A stretch of 64,000 nucleotides of DNA from Okapia johnstoni (GCA_024291935.2 CM044309.1:3472001-3536000), one strand, 5' to 3'. Numbered from the stretch's first letter, positions 11,909 through 25,159 are shown. Numbers and translations: made by a program. Notes: a model not told the origin generated them from the letters alone.

Positions 11909-12092
11909 AGAGCAATATTTCCTAACTTTGGTGCTGTTTAAATTTTGGCTCTTTGTTTTGGGGGCTTGTTCTGTGCATTGTAGAATGTTTAGAAGCAATC
12001 CTGACTTCTACCTGCTCAACCCTAGTGGTACCCACTCCCGGTGATGATAATGAAAAGTCCTCTGAGGGGCAAAACCACTGCTGGTAACACCA
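11909..12092 (-). mobile_element. MER20 (hAT-Charlie) DNA transposon remnant
   Basis: Minus-strand MER20: 'tttcctaactttggtgctgt', 'ctttgttttgggggcttg', 'ttctgtgcattgtagaatgt', 'gactccctct'-like and 'gaggggcaaaaccactgctg' occur in the order of the MER20 consensus, and near-terminal sequence is present at both ends. This is a non-autonomous element with no coding capacity. Confidence 0.85.
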
Positions 12093-14079
12093 CTAGCACT
12101 ATTTTAAAGTAATCATAGCAAAATAAAGTCCATTAATTTAGAAATTTTAATGGTTTCAAATAAGATAAATGGTTTCACTATATGAAAACACATAGTGCCT
12201 TGTCATTATTTTGATAATAACATTATTTATAATATTGATAGATCTTTTCTGTTTGTCCAGAAAAAGAACACTCAGCAGGTACATTTCAGAGAAATTATTA
12301 TCATGTGTTTATGGCCATAGCTTACCACTTGTGTCACTGGTTTGCTTTAATCCTTAAAAACACAAAGACCAGAAACAAATTAATCCATCTGTTGACAGGT
12401 TTATATGTTTATTTATTTAAACAGTTTTTAAAGCTCTCTTTTCTCTTCACATCTTTAGTATAGTGCCTTGCAGAGATATGATTTCTTTCATTCAATCTTT
12501 CCATTCAAGCATTTCGGATCACCACTAGAAATCGTGACGAACAAGCCTTATAAAAGTGGCAAGTGAAAAATATTGAGTGTTGAGACTGCTCAGACGCTCA
12601 AGGATGCTCAAATATACGTTACTCAGTAGTAGCTCTAAAAGCTTGTTAAACAAAGAAATTAGAAGCGCAGCATCCCTAGCTGGCGTTTTCTCTAACAAAT
12701 ACGTTGGTTCTCCCATTGCGTCTGTCCTCCTCCATGTTGGTGAGAGTTATTCTCCTTCATATGCCTTCAGATACAAATTAGATGTGATGTCTGAACATAC
12801 AGTAAGGACAGATAGTCAGATAACCTCAGCCAAAATGATGAATACAGATGATTATTTTGGACAAGCTAGACTGTTGCAGAATGCCTTGAGACATACACAA
12901 TCCTTGTAGGGACTTCTAAGTCATGAAAATCTTGTAGAAAACTTTCAGAGTACTGCTAGTAATAAGGAGCATTTTTTAGTAAGGCATCATTATATAAACC
13001 TATTGCAATTTTTACTGATAAGAAATTAGTTTTTGCCTGCTTCAGTATCTAAAGAGTGTATTATTAAGAGACATTATCAACTGATAGTTTGACAGTTTTT
13101 TCTTCCCAAGATATAAATCATATGCTAATCTTTCAGTTAATTTGAACATTAGCTGCAATAAGAATATGAACATTGAATTATTAGTAAATCTTTTACTTTT
13201 TTCTTCTTTAAATCTATTTACCTTTCCACCTTTTTTTCTCCCCTGGTGTCCAATACATCTCTATATTTTAAGCAACCAATTTTCCAACAATTTTATATTA
13301 TCCATATATACAAAATGGTCACCAGTTACAAAATGCTGTATTTAGATGACCATTCTATTTGTTTTCAAAATTCTATTCACAGCACGGTGAAGGCTCTTGA
13401 ATGGTATGCACAAGTGAAATACTTACTGGGTGGTATTCAATATGTCACTTTTGTCTTTTCTGTAATTGACAGAAATATGCTACTATTTTAAAATAGTAGG
13501 CTTTAGTAAGAACATTATCAATTCTACATTATTTTCACTCTTCAAAATTGTCAAAGAAATTCAAGGTTCACTTTGTTACATTTAAAAACATTATCTTTCC
13601 AACATCTGTCATGGATTCTAGATTGTTAGTTTCATTAACCCCATTTTACAAACAGCAAATCTTATAGTGTGCTAAATGTTATAGAGAGCATCTTTTCATG
13701 AAGACGGAAGTCTTGGAATTTCCTTCTAGTATTGTTCAAAGTTATTGTAGGTTATTCTTAATTCTGCTATCCAACCTATACATAGAACATCTGGTAATCG
13801 TTTAAGAAGTCTCCATCCTCTCCCTGCTTCCATCCTCTTCATCATTCACTGTCCTCAGATAATAAGTATTAAAAACAATACTCTGTAGACTGCAGAGCAC
13901 AAAAGACTTTTCAAGTTTTCAGTAAACAGACCTACAATATTTCATGCTCTCTAAACAAATGCTAATTAGCAAAATCCCCAAATATAGTGAACTGCAGAAT
14001 TGACGATGTCAGCCGGGGAGACACATGCCCCCACGTACGGGAGAAAGCCTGGGGGGTTTTCTTTATGTTTCCTTTCTTT
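12093..14079. other. Mostly unassigned; one 110-codon frame
   Basis: AT-rich sequence with no recognised repeat except a possible MIR trace near 13620-13720. A frame at 12577-12909 (110 codons, GTG-initiated as read; first ATG at codon 9) begins with an Arg/Leu/Ser-rich stretch (LRLLRRSR). I do not recognise the protein and see no splice sites, poly-A tail or signal supporting a gene. It may be chance or a trace of a retrocopy. Confidence 0.45.
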
Positions 14080-14368
14080 TGACTGCTCTGGGTCTCCATC
14101 GCTGCACATGCGGGCTCCTCTCTAGTTGGGGTGCACGGCCTTCTCATTGAGGTGGCTTCTCATTTCACAGCATGGGCTCTAGAGCACATAGGCCTAAATA
14201 GCTGCGCCACGTGGGCTCAGCAGTTGCAACTCACAGGCTCCAGAGTGCAGGCTCAGGAGCTGTGGTGCGCAGGTCTAGTTGCCTTGCGGCATGTGGAACC
14301 TTCGCGAACCAGGCATCAAACTCATGTCCCCTGCATTGGCAGGCAGACTCTTAACCACTGGATTGCTT
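14080..14368 (-). mobile_element. CHR-type SINE
   Basis: Minus strand. GC-rich body with 'gactgctctgggtctccatc', 'gcagttgcaactcacaggct' and the head 'gcattggcaggcagactctt'/'aaccactgga'. The 90-codon frame inside is not a gene. Confidence 0.82.
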
Positions 14369-15261
14369 TTTTATCTTTTCTACTTCTAAAATTGTTTATT
14401 TGACTCAATCACTGAACCTAGATTAGTCAAAGCAGTGCTAGATACTGTTCCTGAGCAATTTTTCATTATTATTCTCATTGTAAACTCCTAAGCAACAGTT
14501 GGAAGGACCTTATTAACTCTAACCTGTTGTAATTTCTTCCCTAGAACAAACCTAGACACAATAATAGATAAAATAAAATACCTTGTTGTCCTTTAATCTT
14601 AACAAAATGTCTGAAAGTCACTTGGGAATTAATTTCAAAGTGCCCTACTAATATAAGCTTTTATCCTTTCACCTGGATTTGTGTAATTCTTAGATGCTAG
14701 TCAGCCCATATGAAGCACTAAAGGAACACAGAAAGAGAAACACGATGCCACACCAAGATTAAGTGAAGTAACATAAAGTAACATATCAAGTAAAATAAGG
14801 CAATGCAATAAAATAGACTGCCCTTAGAAAATATACTGTGTAGTAAACTATGTACATATAAAATAGTCTGCAAATGAAGATGGCAAATACAAGATAAAGC
14901 TTGTCATAATGCATATCAATTACCATAAAAAATAAAGTATTATAAGTTTATTGGGACCACTTTGGAGTAAAATATGCAGGTATGACATATCACCCAATAG
15001 AAGGTATAAACTATAAAGGGAGAACATATTGTAACGTACAACATTAAGTGTTATGGGAATTTTTTAAAAGGATTGCAATATTTTGAGACTGTTTGGAGAA
15101 GACCTTTTGGGAAATGTAGATTTCAATTTAAATAGCTTGGAAATATCTAAAATAGGTGCTAAATATTAGAATATTAACTCTTGAAAAAATGTAGATACTA
15201 CAATTCTGAATTTAAATGAATTGAAATTAAAACACAGAAATTGAAGTTAAGCTTTCCATTG
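14369..15261. other. AT-rich sequence, nothing recognised
   Basis: No gene or repeat named. It includes several 'aagta/aaata' rich runs around 14760-15060. Confidence 0.5.
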
Positions 15262-15490
15262 TTTGTGAAAGACAGTGATTAAGAGTACAGGTTCTGGATT
15301 CAGGCTTCCTAGGTTAGAATTCTAGCTTTCCACGGACCCGTTGGATAATTTGCAGCAAGTTACTAAAGGTCTTAGTGTTGGTTCCTTGTCTGTAAAATAG
15401 AGATAAGCTTAAGAAAGTCCACCTCATTGATTTGTTTTAAAGACTAAATGCTTCAATATATGTAAAATGCTTAAAACATCACCCAGGATG
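15262..15490 (+). repeat. MIR SINE
   Basis: Nearly the whole MIR is readable: 'cagtgattaagagtacaggt', 'tctggattcaggcttcctag', 'ccttgtctgtaaaatagaga' and 'gtaaaatgcttaaaacatca'. Confidence 0.88.
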
Positions 15491-15540
15491 TACAAAGTGC
15501 TGTAAAAAACAAAGGAAAGTGAAAGACTGGGCATCTCTTA

Positions 15541-15753
15541 AGGCTTCCCTGGTGACTCAGGCAGCAGTCTGCCTGCAGTGTGGGAGACCCAGGCTCGACC
15601 TCTGGGTCGGGAAGATCCCCGGAGAAGGAAATGGCAACCCTCTCCAGTACTCTTGCCTGGAAAATTCCATGGACGGAGGAGCCGGGTGGGCTACACTCCA
15701 CGGGGTCACAAAGAGTCAGACACAACTGAGAGACTAACAGTTTCACTTTCAGA
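15541..15753 (+). mobile_element. Bov-tA SINE
   Basis: Plus-strand Bov-tA from 'ggcttccctggtgactcagg' through 'ggagaaggaaatggcaaccc' to 'gtcagacacaactgagagac', with a CACTTTCA-type 3' end. Frames of 66-91 codons are read through it on both strands. Confidence 0.94.
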
Positions 15754-16404
15754 CATCTTATTAAGTCCTATTGTTTAATGATTTTGAAACCTTCCTAAAA
15801 CTGAATTCAGAAAGTTGGAGTCCTGGTCTTTAATTGGAGCCTTCTGGAGGTGTTGAGCCTATTCACGAGTTTACCATGCCTGAGTTCTGATTTATTCATA
15901 TATGAGCAGAGCGTGGGCTATAAGTCCCCAAGAAGGCCTCATGTTCATTATGGTTTGTGCTTTTTTGTTCTGTAGCAGTGTCTGTTTACTCAGCTATCAT
16001 GAATACATTCTCCAGGTTTCCTTCCAAGGAGATCTTTTTACTTTTACCATTTACATTTAGACCTTATCACTGTACTTTTGGAACTGATTTTTTTTTTTAA
16101 TGTTGCCAGTCAGTGAACATATTCACTTATTTATTCCCATACAAATATTCAACTAACTACATTTTTGAAGAATTTATTCTTTCTGTACTGCCCTGAAATG
16201 TCAGATTGAATATAGAACAAATGTGTAAATACTTCTGTATAATATAGAATGTATTATGTATGTAATTAGACATAGCATTTTATTTAGTATCAATGTATGT
16301 ATATAGTTACATTTGTGCTATAGATACTTACACTGTAAATAGTACTGATACTAATGTAAATGTCACCCTTTTAGACATCTCATCTCCTAATTGTTCATTA
16401 GAAG
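15754..16404. other. AT-rich sequence, nothing recognised
   Basis: No recognised element or gene. Confidence 0.5.
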
Positions 16405-16617
16405 TTAGTCACTCAGTGGCGACCCCACGGACTGTAGCCTCCCAGGCTCCTCTGACCATGGGATTCTCCAGGCTCCTCTGACCATGGAGTTCTCCAGGCA
16501 AGAATACTGGAGTGGGTTGCCATTCCCTTCTCCAGGGGATCTTCCCACCCAGGGATCGAACCTGAGTCTCCTACATTGCAGGCAGATTCTTTACTGTTTG
16601 AGTCACCAGGGAAGTTC
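16405..16617 (-). mobile_element. Bov-tA SINE with internal 26-base duplication
   Basis: Minus-strand Bov-tA ending at 'gagtcaccagggaagttc'. Inside it, 16445-16470 and 16471-16496 are two tandem copies of one 26-base block starting GGCTCCTCTGACCATGG, differing at two bases. Most Bov-tA copies have the block once. Confidence 0.92.
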
Positions 16618-16784
16618 ATCACTGGCATATGTATTGATATATTCACATGTCTTCTGAATTTACTTACCTTGTGGTCATAAAAGGTACTTAATATGATTTT
16701 AGTCTTGTCAGATTTATTTAGACTTGTTTTGTAGTCTAACATGTGATCTTTCTTGGAGAATGTTTCATATAAATTCAAATGGAA

Positions 16785-18723
16785 AATCTGTTCTTCCTTT
16801 TTTGGATGGAATGTTCTTTATACACCCAGTAAGTTCATCTGAACTAATGCTGTGTTCAAGGGCAGTGTTTCTATGTTGCTTTCCTGTCTGGATGATCTAT
16901 TGATTGATGTAAGCAGGGTGTTCAAGTTCCCTGCTACTATTGTAATTCTGTTAATTTCTCCTTTTATATTTGTCAGTGTTGGCTTCACGTATTAAGTGCT
17001 CCTATGTTGGGTGCATATATATTTGCAAGTGGTGTGTTTTCTTGTTGAATTGTTCCCTTTATCATTATGTAATGTTCTTCGTTATCTCATGTTACAGTCT
17101 TTGTTTTAAAATTATTTTGTCTGATGTAAGTACTGCTTGTAAAACCTTCTTACTGTTTCCAGTTACATGGAATATCTTTTTCTATCAGTTCACTTTCAGT
17201 CTGTGACTGTCTTTAGATCTAAAATGAGTCTCTTGTATTCAGGTTATACGTGGGCCTTACTTTTTTATTCAAGCAGTCACCCTATGTACTTTGATTTGAG
17301 CCTCTTTTCTACTTACATTTAAAGTAACTATTGATACATATATCCTTATCGCCATCGTATTAATTGTTGTCACTTGTTAGTTGTTCTCTTTTGCTCACTT
17401 TCTCTATAGTAAATGTCTTTAGTATTATATTTGGGTTTATGTCTCTGTACTTTTTGTGTATCTATCATAGATTTTCAGTTGCGTTTACTTTGAGGTTTGT
17501 ATATAATGATTTACATATATCTGTCTATTTTAAGTTGATTATCTCTTAATTTTAAATGCATATAAAAGCCCTAAATTTTTAGTTTTCCTACAATGTTTTA
17601 TATTTTCTACATTTCATCTTGTGTCTCGTTTAACTGCTTATTTTAGTTGCAGATGACTTTGCTACCTTTGCCTTTTAACTTTATTACTAGGTATATATAT
17701 GGTTGAACCTGTAGGTTTACTACTTGTTTTTCTTTACTGGTGACATATTTTTTCTTTCTTTTTTTTATTTCTAATTGTAGAAATACAACTTTTTTTTCTT
17801 TTCTGCTTAAAGGTGTCCCTTTAATATTCATTATAATGCCAGTTTAATGCTAATAATTTTTTTTAGCTTTTGCCTGTGTGTAAGACTCATTCTTTCTCCT
17901 TCAGTTCTTGTCTTTCTTTCTTTCAATTCTGCGCGATAACTTCACCGTGTAGTGGTTGCTGTTTGCCTCTTTTGTTTGTTTGTCTGTTTGCTTTTTCATT
18001 CTGTTCTTTTGGCACCTTCAATATATTGTGTGCCCCTCTCTTGCCTGCAAAGTTTCTGGGGAAAAGTCTGCTGATAGCCTTAGGGAGTTCTTTTATATGT
18101 AAGTAGGTGCTTTTCTCTTAGTGTTTTTAAGATTCCCTATCTTTCTTTTTTGCCATTTTAACTATAATGTATATTGGTGTGAACCTAGGGATCCATCTTT
18201 TTTGCGACTTTGTCTTTCTTTGACCTGTATTTATGTTTCGTGCGTTTGTGTTGGTGTGTGTGTGTGTGTGTAAGGGGGATTTTAATGTGCTTGTGCACTG
18301 CATTCCATCCAGCACTATTCCAGCATCTGTTGAGACGATCAGCCATCCTTGCATCACTCGAGTGAGCCTCACTTGATTACAGTGTGTTCGTTATTGTGCT
18401 ACTGTATTCTGTTAGATACATTTTAGAATTTAGTATTTTACCTTGATTTTTAAAGTGAACTTGATTGGTTTATTTTTTGAAGCAATTTTGCTCAGATTTT
18501 GGCAGTAGTATTATACTCTCTTCATTATATGAGTTAGTTTGGAAGTTTTCCTACTTTTTCTATGGTTGGTGTGTGTTAAGTAGGTTTGAGTTTATCTGAT
18601 CATTTAAAGATTTGGTAGAATACTCCTGGATAACTATCTGTGTTTAGGTGCTTATATTACTTTTTTTATATCTTCAACAATATTAGTGATATCTTACCTC
18701 TCCCCACTCATTTAATTTCCATT
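16785..18723 (-). mobile_element. Old L1 LINE, ORF2 region
   Basis: The + strand is T-rich and carries the reverse complement of L1 ORF2 text: 'tgtctggatgatctattgat', 'aatgagtctcttgtattcag', 'caagcagtcaccctatgtac', 'tttgatttgagcctcttttc', and further right 'gcctgcaaagtttctgggga' and 'gtctgctgatagccttaggg'. It is full of stops and indels in every frame, so it is non-functional. The short BovB fragment at 18724 interrupts or ends it. Confidence 0.85.
18254..18271. repeat. (GT)n microsatellite
   Basis: Nine GT units within the L1 region. Confidence 0.9.
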
Positions 18724-18860
18724 ATGATGGTATCACTGACTCAATGGACATGGGTTTGGGTAAACTCCGGGAGCTGGTGATGGACAGGGAGGCCTGGCGT
18801 GCTGCGGTTCATGGGGTCGCAAACAGTTGGACACGACTGAGTGACTGAACTGAACTGAAT
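18724..18860 (+). mobile_element. BovB 3' fragment
   Basis: Plus-strand BovB 3' end: 'gatggtatcactgactcaat', 'gggagctggtgatggacagg', 'gttggacacgactgagtgac', ending in CTGAACTGAACTGAA repeats. Inserted in the T-rich L1 block. Confidence 0.92.
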
Positions 18861-19569
18861 GATCGTTCTTTGTCTATTTTGTTGAACTTTAAAAAAAAAT
18901 AGTTCCAATAAATAATCAATGTATTATTTCTATGTGTTCTGTTTTTATCTTCAATATTTTTAATAACTTTTCTTTCCTAAATTTCTGAGTGTGTGTTTTT
19001 ATTATTAATGTCGATTCTATAATCAGTGTTATTCTGCAGTGTTATCTATATGAGTGTTATTTGTGGCATTTGATATCTTATGCTTTCATTCTTAGTTTTT
19101 TAATTCTGTAATTTCATTTTTATCTACACTTTGATCCCAGTTACTTAATAGCATTTTTCTTTTACCTCTAAGAATAACATTTTTTTTTAATTAGTTTCTT
19201 GTCTTATTGAGATTTTCTTAATGGTCTAAGATGGAGCCAGGCTTTGGTGAATATTCATGTGAGGATTCCATATTAACTTCAAGAACTGAAGTCTCCAGTG
19301 TTATTTTTTATAATTTAATATACCACAATAATAACTATCTTACTGACCGTGTTGTCTAGGTTTTCTATACTCTTTCTATATTTTAAATGCTCATCACAAA
19401 TACTTAAATGGTTTTGTCTTAAGCCTGATTTAAGCAGATTCCTCAGGAAGCCTCGTGGAAATAATAGCCCCCATTTGCATATTTCCTCAAAGTTCTAGTC
19501 TTTATTTTTGAAAGTCAGTTTGAATTGATATGAAATCCATGTCTTACTTTTGCTTTACTTGATTCTTTT
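18861..19569 (-). repeat. T-rich sequence, probably more old L1
   Basis: Continues the T-rich texture of the preceding L1, with 'tttgtctattttgttgaact' and 'tatttctatgtgttctgttt' typical of reversed L1 ORF2. The right half is too decayed to place. Confidence 0.5.
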
Positions 19570-19790
19570 TTTTTTAAAGTGAAGTATAGTTGACTCACCA
19601 TATTTTGACAGATACAAACAGACCACTTTTAGGTGCACAGAAAAGGGATACGTGTGTGTGTGTGTGTTCTCTTTTGGACTCTTTCTCATTATAAGTTATT
19701 AGATATAATTCCCTGAGCTATACAGTAAATCACCGTTGCTTATTTTATTCATATAGTGTGTATCTGTGCCTTTCCTTGATTCTTAAATAC
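19570..19790 (-). mobile_element. L1 3' UTR fragment
   Basis: Minus-strand L1 3' UTR: 'gaagtatagttgactcacca', 'caccttt'-like, and 'attccctgagctatacagta', with a (GT)n run at 19651-19668 inside. Same family type as the + strand copy at 25160-25600. Confidence 0.75.
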
Positions 19791-20310
19791 ATTTCTGGAT
19801 GGTTTTCTGCTATAAAGCTTTGCTGTAGGGCTATGATAACTAATTGATTTTCTTGCCATTATAAGTGACTTGATATTTTTGAAGGAATTTTTAAACTATG
19901 GATTAAAGATTTTTTAAGTATGTTTTAAAAGACACTTTGTTTAGACTGTTTGTGTTGGCTATTTTCTGTCAATATTCTCAGGAATGCAGTGTGTTCTTTT
20001 AGTATATATTTTAAAATTTGCTTTTAGGAAATCATTCTTTAATTATAATTTATAGATGTTACATCATTTGAGGTTTTTTGCTATAATATATATATATAAC
20101 TATTCTCAAACTCTTTTTCTCTTTTTTCTTCACTTAATTTTGGTTTTTATAATTTGCCTCCTTTTTGTTCCTGTTTCTCCCAAGACATCTGATGAGTTTA
20201 TTTGTTCAATGTATTAGATTTTCTTTGAGAAAATATTTTTCTATTATTTGCAGAATGTCCAAGTTCTGTTATATATTTACAGATATCTTTTCCATTCAAT
20301 TTTTTTTTTC
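19791..20310. other. T-rich unassigned sequence
   Basis: T-rich, with a short TA run near 20083-20098. It could be further L1 remains, but no phrase is decisive. Confidence 0.45.
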
Positions 20311-20416
20311 TTTTTGGCTACACCACACAACATGCAGGGTGTGAGTTAGGGATCCGGCCTGCGCCTGCTGTGGTGGAAGCACAGAATCTTAGCCACTGGA
20401 CCACCAGGGAAGACCC
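20311..20416 (-). mobile_element. CHR-type SINE, short
   Basis: Minus-strand SINE head: 'ggctacaccacacaacatgc', 'gggatccggcctgcgcctgc', 'cttagccactggaccaccag'. Adjacent poly-T at 20300-20310 is its tail. Confidence 0.8.
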
Positions 20417-23400
20417 TCCACTCACTTTATTTCAGAGATTTTCTTATTTTGATTAATGTAGTAGTTTTGTAAGCTTCTACACTTTCCTTAAATCTTTAAA
20501 CTAATTTAAAAATCATAAGGTATAATTTTGTTCTTTTCGTGGCCGTGTATTTCTGGTGTAGTTTTATTGCCTATATGAGTATTTTTTATCTTCCTTACTT
20601 TATTTTACTTTCTCTTAAAACTTATTTTGATACTTGTGATCAATTGTATTTGCTTACAATTTTAAAACTAAATTCTTTATCTAATGTTTTCAGAAGAGAG
20701 GTCAGAATAGGTTTTGTAGTTTCACAACTTTAAAATTCTTACATTGTTTTCACAAATGACTTTAAAATATGTCCTCTTACAATTTGAGGTCTTTTCTGTG
20801 TTCCTTTATTCAATTTTACCTGAACTTTTTATTTTCTTTATTTTTCCCTTGTTCAGCCTCTCTGTTAAATCCTCCCTGTTCCCTTTTTCCCCAAGGGCTG
20901 CCGTGCTGGTTGAGGGTCAGGTCGATCGGAAGAGATATGGGGGTCATCTCTGTCTTCTCGTTGCTGAGGGAGACATGAACAAAAGGCGCCGGGCGTTTTA
21001 TGAACCCGAGGCTAAGGGAAGAGCAAAGAGCAGGGCTTGGTGTGGAAACGTCCTGAGCATTGAGTCAGAGCGGAAAAGAGTGTCTTCAAGGTTTCCTGCC
21101 TCCCACAGCTAGTAGGTCTTGGCAGAGACTCCGAGGAAAATACCTTGGAAAGTCTCCACACAAAGAGAGTTTAGCATAGAGGAGTCTGGGCTAGTAATGT
21201 GGAAGAGCATGGCCTAGGAGGGCATGCTGAGCGCTTGACCACAGCTCCATTCTGAGACCGCCATGCACCGGCTCTGCAGCACTTCTGGGTAAGGCGTGCA
21301 GCTTTGCGCCATGAGGCCTGCCAGCTCAAGCCTTGTCATTACATTGCTGAGACCTGAAAAATCACATAACATTTCTAGCTGGGAGCTGAACTCTTCAACC
21401 TCCTTACTGATATTTGTTGCATATGTTATATTTGGATTTGTACCGTTACCATCTGGGTTGCTATGTTAGAATCCATGCTGCCAGCACCACCTCTCCATAG
21501 TGATCTACACGTAGAAGGCTGTTTTCACAAGTTATAAAAACTAGGTTGGCTGTTATTTTGTTTCATCTCTTTAAAGATTCCAGAGAGAAGTATTAGGGGA
21601 AATAATAGAGATATTTTCTAAAAATTGAACAGCCTTGATAAACACAGCAATTAAAGTTTAATCAAAATACGTGAACAAAATTATTTGCTTTATGTTTCTT
21701 CCATGATATACAAAGTGTGTATTTAGACTTCAAATTGTATTATAGCATTCCTTGCTTAACCAGTTAATCACTGAGTGAATTGAAAATCTGCCCATGTATA
21801 TTTAGTTAAAATAATGCTTATTCATTTCTAAAAAGATACACTTTTTATTACACAGCTTTCTACCTTAGTTTGCAAAAACAAAAGGAGGTTTATATTATAG
21901 CAAAAATATTGTAGACCTTCAGAAACTCATAAGATAGTCACATTATTTCAGAATATAAAAGCTATAAACAGAATTTCTACAAATGCTATTATTCTAAAAT
22001 GTTTATCTACTGTTGAAAATAAAGATTTAAAATAAAAAAGTAGACTTTCCAAATGTTTTAGTGAATTTTAAAAATTTTGTTTACTCGCTTTAAAATACCA
22101 TAAAAAACATAGAAACAAATTATTTTTCAAGTTAAGAAAATAATTACTCCATGGCTTTGAATCTTAGTTCTATAACTATTACTTGTTTTATAAATAGAAC
22201 CTAACATTAAAAACAAGAAACAAGGAAAATGAAGTACAACAAGAATTTTCAAAGCTATAGGTATTTAGATGCAAACCAAGGAGGCATTAACAAGAGAACA
22301 TGGCACGCCTTCCCGGTTTTAAAGTTAAATTTACTGTATTTGTTGTAATTTCCTGTTTTGTTTTTCACTGAAATTTAGATATATTCTAGATAAACTCTAT
22401 AGAGAAAAAATACAAATGATGCACAAAATCGGCCTTTTTAAATAATTATACCAGAAACATCAAGCATTTTTCACAATATAGCTTTTTATATTTTCAGTAA
22501 ACAAGCTTTTTAAAAAATGATTTATTGATAAGCGTTTTGCTTCCGGTTTGAAAATGAAATAACATATGACATAGTTTGTACCACAGAATCATTCAGGTCC
22601 AGATCTGCCTATAGTGCATAGAATGAATAGATTATTTTATAAACACTTTCTAGGTGAACATGGTATAGGAGTAATTAGGTAAAGCTTGCTTTTCTGTAAG
22701 GTGACTTTGTAGTTAAAATCTTGTCATTAATGACTTGGCAGAGGTGTCGGTAACCACGTTCCTGTTAAGGGGAGGAACTTAACAAAGAACCGTAAGGAAA
22801 GAAAATTCTTTAGTGGATAATTCTTGTGGCAGTGACTGACTACATTGGAGAACAAGGAAAAATAATTACAAAAGATAATTACTTTTGGGGGACAGAGGTC
22901 CACATCAGGTTGTTCAGGGTTGTATCCCCATTTCCTAGGCTAGTGAATGGTGCAGAATAAATATTTGTTGAAATAGATCCCTGTCGTTTCTTACATGGTT
23001 GGACCAAAATAGTAACTATAAACGAAGGGGATTCCTTTACTCATTCATTCGTCCTCAGCTCTGCTTTGAATGCCCACCGCAAAGGGAATAAAACATCGCC
23101 CTGGTCTACAGATCTTCACATTTTCCTGGAGGCTACAGAATGACAGGGATATATATAATTTCAGTGCATTTTGATAAGTTCAAAAGTATTGTGATGAATA
23201 AAGTAGGAGTAACTCTGTCAGAATCTTTTAGGGGAAGAAATTTTATGACTTGGTTATCGGATATGGAAAATGAAAAAAAAAGAGAAAACGAGTTTGAAAA
23301 CAACTCCAGAGTTGTGCTGAACTCGGAGCAATGTGGTTTCAGAAAAGTTCTGTGAAAGTAATAAATAAGATAGCTACACTTTCAATTAAATTTAGGACAT

Positions 23401-25159
23401 ATGTAGATTTTTGTTTTACCTGTCGTGTGAATTTTAGTGAGATGTGTATTCGTTTGGGAAAATGGAGATATAGCAACGGCAGCTGTCACAGTGAGGTCAC
23501 TGTTTGTGTGTCTGTCTGCCTATATGGCCTCATCCATGTACACGTCTTGCTCTTATGGGATAAAGCAAATTAGCCCAATTTTCTGATGAGAAGTATGCCA
23601 CTTAAAAGCAGAAACAAACAATCCTGTTCAGATTATCTGCGGTCCTTTCTTGATGTAGCCTAGTTTTATAATCATGCTGTGGTTTAAACCTGGTGCTATG
23701 GTTTGGGACCTTTTTTAACTTTGGCTTCCTACTTAGACCCACTTTGTTCTTCATAGTGCAACTGCCGACGTCTTGTTACAGCCTCGCGGAGTGCAGTGCT
23801 CATATGGATTCTATCCAGTTTACCAGCCTTGCATTTAAAATACTTCCATGAAATCATTGCATTTAAGAAGAAACTGTTAAAATAAAGTTACTATATTTAA
23901 AGAGTCTTTAACATGAAACAGAATGATAACACAGAGGCGGCTCTTCAATAAAGGAGTTTAAGATGCTGGAGTGAAAGGTCAGAAGACGTTAGAGAGGAAG
24001 AAGTCCACACGCAGACATAGACAGACAGACAGACACACACGCACACAGAGACTCACGCAGACACACATAATGATCTGTATGAGGAAGAAAGAAATCTTAT
24101 GCTATCATTCAAAATAGTTAAATGCCAAAATCCGCATATTTTAAACAATTTCAGATTCACATATAGTGAATTCACAATCAAATCAAATAATTTGCTAAGA
24201 AAACGACTCCACTCCTTGCTGCCAAGCATGGAGGCGAGGCCAGTAGAATATTCTGGGGCTGAGCAAGGTATTTTTTGCAGATTTCACCTACGAGCCTTGC
24301 ATCACCCCTTGAATGAGGCATGTTTAGGGGGTTGAGCTCTGTTCCTCAAACTGTTTCAAGGCAAAAATAGTAACACTGAACATTAGAAGTGTTCCTGTAA
24401 GAGTGTCTTGTAAATTATTTAGTAACCTCTGAACAGAACTAGAGTAACCTTTTCTGGAGGTATGTAGAGCACCATGAACATTAGTAACTTCCTGGCCTCT
24501 CTGCCTGGAAAAAATACGAATGAGAATTTAATGAAAATCAGGTCATAAACCCAAGTAAAATCAAGCTATAGGTGACAGTGGACCTTTAGGAAAATTAATG
24601 TTCTTGGCCTTTGCTGCCTATTTCCCATTTACACGTGTACCTATGTTAGTAGATATTTATATTAGTCTACTGATATGAAGTGGTGGGGACAGAACAAGTA
24701 GCTATTGTAAAAACATTTGCTGTGAGATGAATCATCTTTCCATACACATAACTATTTTAAGATAATTTAGAATGCTAAATTGACCTCTGAAAGCCTTTAG
24801 AACAAAGAATTAATGTGACATAATCACATTCTTAATGGAGTTTTATTTTCTCATATTCCTTTAATTCTCTTACTGAATTGAAGCTTAATAGGTTTCTTTC
24901 GGAAACTTGATTATCATGATGTAATAGTAGTTTTATAATAACAAAATTCCTTGCAAAGTTAACCAATCATGGCTGAAAGACATCTATTCATGTTTGTAGG
25001 CAACTGTGTTTTATCATTAGCTGAAATCATCTCAGTATATTTTCGCTTTAAGTTAATTAGACTATCACACATTTAAGAAACTGAAAATGTAATAAATGTA
25101 GCAATTTATCACAATTTCTGGCAATTCATTGTGTTTTGCTTTTCCGTCAGAATGAGTTC
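20417..25159. other. Repeat-poor region with a small GC-richer patch
   Basis: Mostly AT-rich single-copy-looking DNA. A patch at about 20880-21340 is GC-richer and contains GGCGCCGGGCG near 20986. A plus-strand frame of 122 codons crosses it (TTG-initiated at 20744), hydrophobic at first and then Arg/Lys-rich. I recognise no domain. Further right, 21340-25159 shows only short frames and a (GACA)/(CA) simple repeat at 24005-24069. Confidence 0.5.
24005..24069. repeat. GACA/CA simple repeat
   Basis: Mixed ACAGAC and CACACG units. Confidence 0.85.
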
